This document shows positions 1 through 4,733 of a DNA stretch of 13,633 nucleotides, piece by piece. Both the position numbers and the translations under genes were made by a program. The notes under the pieces were generated by a model, which did not search any database, had not been told where the DNA came from, and was given only the letters and a program-made list of their open reading frames with translations. The first letter of the stretch is position 1, and the number at the start of each line of letters is the position of its first letter. The DNA is from Pseudomonadota bacterium (lineage in GTDB: Bacteria; Pseudomonadota; Alphaproteobacteria; Caulobacterales; Caulobacteraceae): the NCBI GenBank assembly GCA_023433585.1, contig JAEZCL010000190.1:1-13633 (forward strand), in the 5' to 3' direction.

Positions 1-30
1 GCCCTGAAACCTTCGGAGAAACCGAACCGA

Positions 31-315
31 CTACTGGCGGTAATGCTGGATGCGCGTGGTGCGCAGGCCCTGCATGCCCCATTTGTCGATCGCTTTTTGC
101 CAGGCGCCGAATTCCTCGGCGGTCAGGCGATAGCGCTCCAGCGCCTCCTCGATCGAGAGCAGGCCGCCGCGCACCGCCGCCACCACCTCCGCCTTGCGGC
201 GGATGACCCAGCGGTCGGTGTTGGGCGGGGGCAGGTCGGCGAGAGTCAGCGGCGTGCCCGTGGGGCCCACCACATACTTCTCGCCTCGACTGTTCAGACG
301 CTGTTCTTTCAGCAT
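31..315 (-). CDS. sciP: SciP, CtrA-inhibitory DUF1153 regulator
   Basis: A 94-residue protein that matches the DUF1153/SciP family along its whole length. The recognisable segments are GEKYVVGPTGTPLTLADLPP (residues 11-30), RWVIRRKAEVVAAVRGGLLS (about 35-54) and the C-terminal GLRTTRIQHYRQ. The middle is a small helix-turn-helix-like fold. In Caulobacter crescentus SciP accumulates in G1 swarmer cells and represses CtrA-activated promoters; that role is known for the family and inferred here. The ATG at 315 is supported by a GAGG motif at 325-328, 9 nt upstream. It follows flgE on the same strand after a 170-bp gap that contains its own probable CtrA-type promoter, so it need not depend on hook-operon read-through. 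Length is normal for the family and no defects are visible. Confidence 0.95.
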   Translation of the reverse strand: MLKEQRLNSRGEKYVVGPTGTPLTLADLPPPNTDRWVIRRKAEVVAAVRGGLLSIEEALERYRLTAEEFGAWQKAIDKWGMQGLRTTRIQHYRQ

Positions 316-350
316 GGGCTTAAGCCTCGTACGTCACCATCACAGCCGTC

Positions 351-382
351 AGCATAGCCGCCTGTGTTGAAAGGCCGCTTAA
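351..382 (-). promoter_or_regulatory. Probable CtrA-box promoter of sciP
   Basis: On the minus strand, TTAA-N7-TTCA occupies 382-368, one base off the CtrA consensus TTAA-N7-TTAA. A TATGCT hexamer at 356-351 could serve as the -10. A 17-bp spacer from this -10 places the CtrA-like box across the -35 region, the usual location at CtrA-activated promoters. The predicted start near 345 gives a leader of about 30 nt with a GAGG ribosome site. CtrA activation of sciP is known in Caulobacter; its use here is inferred from the motif. Confidence 0.5.
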
Positions 383-402
383 GCGCCGTGGTGAACGGAA
401 GG

Positions 403-437
403 CTAAAATCCGGGGGTTTCACCCGAATTCGGCCCGG
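403..437 (-). terminator. Possible weak terminator after flgE
   Basis: On the minus strand CCGGG (437-433) can pair with CCCGG (414-410), and ATTTTAG follows. A smaller GGGT-GAA-ACCC hairpin and the palindrome CCGAATTCGG (424-433) lie within the same stretch. The U-tract is short, so termination may be partial. The site lies between the flgE stop and the sciP promoter, where a terminator would be expected. Confidence 0.25.
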
Positions 438-451
438 TTTGCTTAGGCTCT

Positions 452-464
452 GATTCATCGACTC
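452..464. promoter_or_regulatory. Two adjacent GANTC (CcrM-type) methylation sites
   Basis: GATTC at 452-456 and GACTC at 460-464 lie 3 bp apart in the flgE-sciP gap, about 100 bp upstream of the predicted sciP start. GANTC is the CcrM methyltransferase target in Caulobacterales and is often found in cell-cycle promoters. The sites are seen directly; any regulatory role is inferred. Confidence 0.4.
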
Positions 465-485
465 TAACGATTACTTGCCCCGGTA

Positions 486-1943
486 TCAGCGTTTGATCAT
501 CAGAAGCTCTTCCAGCATCTGATCCGCGGTAGTGATGATCCGGGACGAGGCGGAATAGGCCCGCTGGGTGGTGATGAGGCCGGTGAACTCGGTGGACAGG
601 TCCACGGTCGAGGCTTCCAGCTGGTTGGCGCCGATGAACCCCGCCCCGCCCGAACCGGGCGTCTTCAGGTTGAAGGTGCCGCTGCCCTGGTTGACGCGGA
701 AGGCGTTGCCGTTGACCGAGGTCAGGCTGTCGGGGCTGGGGAAGGTGGCCAAGGCCACCTGGGCGATGCGGCGCATGACGCCGTTGTCGAAGATGGCGGT
801 GACGAAGCCCTGCTCGTCGATCTGGATGTCGGTCAGATTGCCGAAGGCCGTGCCGTTGGTCAGAGTCGCCTGGACCACCGAGGCGCTGTCGTACTGGGTC
901 AGGCCGCCGGCCGAGGCGCTCAGGTCGAAGGTGACCGCCTGATCGGCGATGCCGAGCCCGCCGGCCCAGTTGAATTCCCCGGCGCCGGGCGCGCCGCCGT
1001 CGGAGGCGCCGAAGGTCAGGACCGCGTTGGTCGGGTCCTCGAACAGGGCCTCGCCCGGCGCCATGGCCTGCATGGCGGCCACGTCCAGGCGGCCGTCCTG
1101 GGTGAAGGCGATCAGGCCGGTCTTGAGCTGGCCGTTATTGAGCCCAGCGCCCAGGGCCACGTCGTCGGCGGGCACGGCGCGGATCTCGGCGTACCACTGG
1201 TTGGGCACGTCGCTCTTCAGGAACGAGACGGCCAGGGTGCGCTGTCCGCCCTTGGAGTCCGAGACCGGGATCGTCAGTTCAAAGTCCGGGCGCACGCCGT
1301 CGCCGGTCTCCGGATCCCACATGGCCATGGAATTCGTCACCGAGTCATAGGCGTTGGGGCCGGCCGGGGTCAGGGCCGCGTCGGCGGCCTCGGCCGAAAC
1401 CGCCTGGCTGGAGCGCAGGTTGGCGTTCAGCTGTACGCGGGTGGTGGCTTCGGCGGTGCCGCCGACCGTGCCCACATTGATGGAGCGCAACCGGTTCAGG
1501 TCCGAGGGATCGGTGTTGATGTTCCCTTCGGAGTCCACCGGCCAGCCCTGGAGATAGAGACCGGCCGTGTTCTTCAGATAGCCCATGTTGTCGACGCGGA
1601 AGGCGCCGGCGCGGGGGAACAGCCGGACGTCGGCGGGCGTGAGGTTTTCGGACTGTTCCGTCACGACGAAGAAGCCGGAGCCGGAAATGCCCAGATCGGT
1701 GGACGAGGTGGTGCGCTGGAGCTGGCCGTTCTGGCTGATGAAGTGCCGGGCCGAGGCCATGACGCCGCCGGCGGAGTAACCTGCACCCTGGCTCTGGCTG
1801 TTGACCACGGTCTGGAACTCGCTCTGGGTCCGCTTGTAGCCGATGGTGTTCACATTGGCGATGTTCTGGGAAATGGCGGCCAGGGAGGCGGAATTCGCCG
1901 AAAGACCTGAAACGCCGGCGAGAAGCGCGCTGTTGATGCTCAT
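486..1943 (-). CDS. flgE: Flagellar hook protein FlgE
   Basis: A 485-residue subunit of the extracellular flagellar hook, exported by the flagellar type III system. The N-terminus (MSINSALLAGVSGLSANSAS, then the rod/hook motif SQNIANVNTIGYKR at about 26-39) and the C-terminus (STEFTGLITTQRAYSASSRI, then TTADQMLEELLMIKR) are the conserved D0 helices of the FlgE/FlgG/FlgF family. The long middle section forms the variable hook domains. The length suits FlgE rather than the shorter rod proteins FlgF and FlgG. The ATG at 1943 is preceded by CCAGGAG at 1957-1951, a strong site 7 nt away. It is the last gene of fliK-flgD-flgE, 36 nt after flgD, and should be transcribed from the sigma-54 promoter near 4430. 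Confidence 0.95.
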   Translation of the reverse strand: MSINSALLAGVSGLSANSASLAAISQNIANVNTIGYKRTQSEFQTVVNSQSQGAGYSAGGVMASARHFISQNGQLQRTTSSTDLGISGSGFFVVTEQSENLTPADVRLFPRAGAFRVDNMGYLKNTAGLYLQGWPVDSEGNINTDPSDLNRLRSINVGTVGGTAEATTRVQLNANLRSSQAVSAEAADAALTPAGPNAYDSVTNSMAMWDPETGDGVRPDFELTIPVSDSKGGQRTLAVSFLKSDVPNQWYAEIRAVPADDVALGAGLNNGQLKTGLIAFTQDGRLDVAAMQAMAPGEALFEDPTNAVLTFGASDGGAPGAGEFNWAGGLGIADQAVTFDLSASAGGLTQYDSASVVQATLTNGTAFGNLTDIQIDEQGFVTAIFDNGVMRRIAQVALATFPSPDSLTSVNGNAFRVNQGSGTFNLKTPGSGGAGFIGANQLEASTVDLSTEFTGLITTQRAYSASSRIITTADQMLEELLMIKR

Positions 1944-1979
1944 GGTGAAACTCCTGGGACGAAATTCGTGTGGGGACGA

Positions 1980-2717
1980 TCAGTTGAAAGGATTGAGAGC
2001 CGAGGCGATCGAGGCCATCAGGCTCTCGTCCTCCTCGTCAGGGACGGGTGCGGCCTGGCCCTGTTCCTCCAGGGCGATCACATGGCTCAGCGGCACGACC
2101 GACTGGCCGATGGTGAGGTAGGGCTGGCCGTTGTAGAGCTCGACGCCGCGAACCGCCCCGCGGATCAGAACCTGGGAATCGATCGCCGTGCCGCCTGCCG
2201 AGGCGGCGCTCACGCGCAGGGTATAGACGCCGCCGTCGGGCGCCTGGCCGCCCGCCGTGGTCCGGCCGTCCCAGGTGAAGTCATGCACGCCCTCGCCGCG
2301 CTCGGACGCCTGGCCGGTCCAGACGACGTCGCCGTTGCCGTTCAGCACCTCCAGCGTCGCATCCGCAGCGTCAGCGGCCAGTTCATAGCTCCAGGTCGCC
2401 TGTCCGTCCTGCAGCTTCACGGCCTCCCAGGCCGCGGTGGCCTCGCGGCCCAGATAGTTCGAGGCGTTGGCCAGGCCGGCCCCGCCGCTCTGCTCCAGCA
2501 GCGCGGTCAGCAGGTCGTTGGTCAGCAACTGCTGCTCCACCCCCGCCATCTGGGTCAGCTGGGCGGTGAACTCGTTGGAATCCAGCGGCGACAGGGGGTC
2601 CTGATTCCTGAGCTGAGCGGTCAGGAGTTGCAGGAAGGTCTCGAAGTTCGAGGCCAGCATCTGGCTGCCGGCGTTCAACCGGCCCCCGGCCTGTGCAGCT
2701 GTGACGGCGTCGACCAT
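1980..2717 (-). CDS. flgD: Flagellar hook capping/assembly protein FlgD
   Basis: A 245-residue hook scaffold protein that caps the growing hook and allows FlgE subunits to polymerise. The diagnostic N-terminal FlgD motif lies at about residues 18-70 (ASNFETFLQLLTAQLRNQDP, followed by PLDSNEFTAQLTQMAGVEQQ). The C-terminal half has the Tudor/FN3-like region with the GQASERGEGVHDFTWDGRTT motif (around residues 136-155). The start at 2717 is 2 nt after the fliK stop (2722-2720), and only a weak GAAAG lies upstream, so translation is probably coupled to fliK. The C-terminal tail is acidic (PDEEDESL), a minor variable feature. It lies between fliK and flgE, as in the Caulobacter hook cluster. Confidence 0.93.
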   Translation of the reverse strand: MVDAVTAAQAGGRLNAGSQMLASNFETFLQLLTAQLRNQDPLSPLDSNEFTAQLTQMAGVEQQLLTNDLLTALLEQSGGAGLANASNYLGREATAAWEAVKLQDGQATWSYELAADAADATLEVLNGNGDVVWTGQASERGEGVHDFTWDGRTTAGGQAPDGGVYTLRVSAASAGGTAIDSQVLIRGAVRGVELYNGQPYLTIGQSVVPLSHVIALEEQGQAAPVPDEEDESLMASIASALNPFN

Positions 2718-2719
2718 GG

Positions 2720-4351
2720 TCAGACTTTCATATCGACGCCCTCGGGCGTCAGGGTCAGGGCCGCCCAGCGCGTGGGCGGCGGAGCAATGGATGGGTCGTC
2801 GATCAGACGCCCGGCGCCGGCGAAGGCCCGGCCGGGCTCCCGATCGGCGAAGCGGCGGTCAAAGGGCTGATCGCGTCCGCCCTCGCGCTCGGTGAATTCC
2901 AGCGCGTCCTCGCCGATCTGGAAGCCGGACGCCTCCAGCTGGCGGCGCAGGTCATCGACCCGCCCGCGCAGTTCGGCTGCGGCCGCCGGATTGTCGAAGG
3001 CCAGGCGCGCGGTCAGCCGGCCGTCGCCGTCGATCTCCATGCGCACGTCCACCCGGCCCAGGTCCTCGGGCGTCAGGGCCATCTCGAAGCGGGTGGAGCG
3101 GCTCTCCAGACGGCGCACGATCTGGGCCGCCATCATGGCCGTGGTCTCCAGGGTGGCGCGGGCCAGACCGGTCATCGCGCCCGGGAGCGGACCTGACGTC
3201 GCTTCGGCGGGGGTCAGGACCGGCAAGGCGTTGCGGCCCGGCGCAGGGGGCTCGCTCCTGTCTGCGGCGACGTCCGCCGGAACCGGCGGGGCCTCAGCCG
3301 ACACCGTCCGACCAGGTCCGGTTCGCACACCGCCTGCTCCGGGCTCGCCCGAGGACGGCCCCTGGCCCAGGGTCCGCTCGGCATTCGGCGCGGGGGTCGA
3401 GGATGCGTTTCGGGCGGCATCCGGCGTTGCGGCGGGCGCGGAGTTCCCGTCTCCGGCGCGCTCCGGCGCCGTCTTCGGCAGGGCGGGGACCTCAAGGCGG
3501 CGTCCGGCCTCGGCGGGCATGGGCTGCGGCACGATCTGGGCCGTCGAGGCCGTCGGAGCGTGGGCGGTCCCGTGTGCCGCGGCCCTGGCGGCGGGGGCCG
3601 TCTCGACGGTCTGATCGTCTTGCGGGGCGGAATCCGGCTTCTCGACGTTCTTCTCGACGGTCGCGGCCGGCGGCTGAACGCCCGGGGCGGGCGCCGCCGG
3701 AGACGACATCGCCTGCGCAGCCGCCGCCGCGACGCCGGGTGAATCGTTCGCCGCACTGTTCGTGACGGCGGGCTGGAACACGGTCTGCGCCGGCATGACG
3801 GACGGCTTCACGTCATCTCCGGCCGGGTCCGGCGTCGCGTTCGGCGCCTCGACCGCCATCTCGATCATCGGAGCGGCGACTGTCGCAGGGTCGGCCGCCA
3901 GGCGGCGCACCGGCTCGTCCGTGGGAACGGGCGTCGGCGTGGGAAGCGGCGGAAGGGCCGCCGCCGCGTCGTCCTCGGTGGCGCTTTTGATCGCCGCCTC
4001 GGGTTCGTCCTGACCGTTCTCAGGCTCACGAGGAGCGCCGGGGTCCGCTTCATCGATGTCCGGGCCGGTCGGATGGAGGGCCGCGTCAGGGGTCGGCGAG
4101 GGGAGCGTCAGCTTCTGCTCCGGGGCGTCCTCGATCAGGGCCGCATCCAACAGACCAGCCATGGCCGGAGCGGTCCCGGCCCGCGCCGCTCCGGGCGCCT
4201 GAGCCCCAGGCTCGGCCGTCAGGGCCAGAAGGCCTGCGAAGACGGCGTCCTCGCCCGCCTGCCGGCCCTCTCCCCCGGTCGGCGCGCGCGCGGCCCCGCC
4301 GCCGTCGGAGGCGGGCTGTGGCAGGACCATGAACAGATCGAGCGCGGGCAT
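2720..4351 (-). CDS. fliK: Flagellar hook-length control protein FliK
   Basis: About 543 residues. The C-terminal fifth (about residues 415-500) is a Flg_hook domain, recognisable by ALTPEDLGRVDVRMEIDGDG, then RLTARLAFDNPAAAAELRGR and LRRQLEASGFQIG. This domain interacts with FlhB to switch export from hook to filament substrates. The rest is a long, low-complexity Pro/Ala/Thr-rich stretch, the expected flexible 'ruler' of FliK, with little recognisable sequence conservation. I chose the ATG at 4351 (MPALDLFMVLPQ) because the longer reading frame to a TTG at 4423 would begin upstream of the transcription start predicted from the sigma-54 site at 4423-4438. The ribosome site is weak (AAGG about 14 nt upstream), and the ATG at 4330 is an alternative. 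First gene of the hook operon. Confidence 0.85.
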   Translation of the reverse strand: MPALDLFMVLPQPASDGGGAARAPTGGEGRQAGEDAVFAGLLALTAEPGAQAPGAARAGTAPAMAGLLDAALIEDAPEQKLTLPSPTPDAALHPTGPDIDEADPGAPREPENGQDEPEAAIKSATEDDAAAALPPLPTPTPVPTDEPVRRLAADPATVAAPMIEMAVEAPNATPDPAGDDVKPSVMPAQTVFQPAVTNSAANDSPGVAAAAAQAMSSPAAPAPGVQPPAATVEKNVEKPDSAPQDDQTVETAPAARAAAHGTAHAPTASTAQIVPQPMPAEAGRRLEVPALPKTAPERAGDGNSAPAATPDAARNASSTPAPNAERTLGQGPSSGEPGAGGVRTGPGRTVSAEAPPVPADVAADRSEPPAPGRNALPVLTPAEATSGPLPGAMTGLARATLETTAMMAAQIVRRLESRSTRFEMALTPEDLGRVDVRMEIDGDGRLTARLAFDNPAAAAELRGRVDDLRRQLEASGFQIGEDALEFTEREGGRDQPFDRRFADREPGRAFAGAGRLIDDPSIAPPPTRWAALTLTPEGVDMKV

Positions 4352-4422
4352 GGGCGCGGGCGGCCTTCGGACTGGGGGTGAGGCGGCGCCTGCTGCGCCA
4401 TGGATTTCGCGTCGATCCCCCA

Positions 4423-4438
4423 AGCAACGGCCGCGCCA
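4423..4438 (-). promoter_or_regulatory. Sigma-54 promoter of the fliK-flgD-flgE operon
   Basis: The minus strand reads TGGCGCG-GCCG-TTGCT from 4438 to 4423, one base off the RpoN consensus TGGCACG-N4-TTGCW, with the invariant GG (-24) and GC (-12) correctly spaced. Transcription should start near 4412, giving a leader of about 60 nt to the fliK ATG at 4351. The Caulobacter hook (flbG) operon is known to use such a promoter. Confidence 0.75.
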
Positions 4439-4454
4439 GTCCCCATCGGCGCCA

Positions 4455-4467
4455 TAACATCATGATT
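4455..4467 (-). promoter_or_regulatory. IHF-like site upstream of the hook promoter
   Basis: The minus strand reads AATCAT-GATG-TTA, one mismatch to the IHF consensus WATCAA-N4-TTR. It lies next to a conspicuous AT-rich island (4466-4485) in otherwise GC-rich DNA. It falls between the hook sigma-54 promoter and the twin FlbD-like boxes, where a DNA bend would bring activator and polymerase together. Confidence 0.5.
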
Positions 4468-4513
4468 TATTGCAGTTATTATTTCGACTGCGCCTGGAGC
4501 CCGCCATGGGTGA

Positions 4514-4530
4514 CGGCGCTTTTTGCCGCG
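4514..4530 (-). promoter_or_regulatory. ftr/FlbD-like enhancer box a
   Basis: The minus strand reads CGCGGCAAAAAGCGCCG, resembling the Caulobacter ftr element (a CGGC-AAAA-GC pattern as I recall it) bound by the sigma-54 activator FlbD. It is centred about 110 bp upstream of the predicted hook-operon start, a typical enhancer distance, and about 78 bp upstream of the predicted flgK start. Confidence 0.55.
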
Positions 4531-4535
4531 CTGAG

Positions 4536-4553
4536 GACCGTTTTTTGCCCGGC
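4536..4553 (-). promoter_or_regulatory. ftr/FlbD-like enhancer box b
   Basis: The minus strand contains CCGGGCAAAAAACGGTCC, sharing the CGGGCAAAAA core with box c at 4667-4688 and lying next to box a in the same orientation. It is about 133 bp upstream of the predicted hook start and 55 bp upstream of the predicted flgK start. Read on the plus strand, the same bases also weakly resemble a -24/-12 element (AGGACCG-N4-TTGC). I prefer the FlbD-box reading because the core recurs. Confidence 0.5.
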
Positions 4554-4573
4554 GCGCCGTCACGCGGCCGGTC

Positions 4574-4589
4574 TGGCCCGCCGTTTGCG
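4574..4589 (+). promoter_or_regulatory. Sigma-54 promoter of flgK-flgL
   Basis: TGGCCCG-CCGT-TTGCG matches the RpoN consensus TGGCACG-N4-TTGCW at all but two bases, with the invariant GG and GC in register. The predicted start near 4600 leaves a leader of about 134 nt before flgK. The Caulobacter flaN operon, which corresponds to this arm, is known to be sigma-54 dependent and divergent from the hook operon. Confidence 0.7.
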
Positions 4590-4634
4590 CCGTGCGGCCT
4601 GCGGCTTCTGGCTGCGATGTGAGAACCTCATGAC

Positions 4635-4647
4635 GATCAATGACTTG
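4635..4647 (+). promoter_or_regulatory. IHF-like site downstream of the flgK promoter
   Basis: GATCAA-TGAC-TTG differs from the IHF consensus WATCAA-N4-TTR only at the first base. It lies between the flgK sigma-54 promoter and FlbD-like box c, mirroring the IHF-like site on the other arm. Confidence 0.5.
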
Positions 4648-4666
4648 GTGAAATCCGACGGCGGAC

Positions 4667-4688
4667 GCGCCGGGCAAAAACCGCCCGG
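4667..4688 (+). promoter_or_regulatory. ftr/FlbD-like box c, downstream of the flgK promoter
   Basis: Contains CGCCGGGCAAAAACCGCCCG, sharing the CGGGCAAAAA core with box b but in the opposite orientation. It would lie about 78 nt downstream of the predicted flgK start, recalling the downstream ftr elements described for Caulobacter flaN. It also forms a perfect 6-bp inverted repeat (CCGGGC at 4670-4675, GCCCGG at 4683-4688), so an mRNA leader hairpin is an alternative role. Confidence 0.5.
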
Positions 4689-4733
4689 GCGCCAGCAGGC
4701 TTTGCCGGGTCATGAGCCGGAAGGCGCGCGCCC

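Noticed and set aside
11..26. Small hairpin after sciP (TTCGG-AGAAA-CCGAA)
   Set aside because: Only a 5-bp stem without a U-tract; too weak to call a terminator, and the window edge cuts off the rest.
4219..4713. 164-codon minus-strand frame overlapping the 5' end of fliK
   Set aside because: It overlaps fliK in another frame and crosses the predicted hook promoter; no family resemblance.
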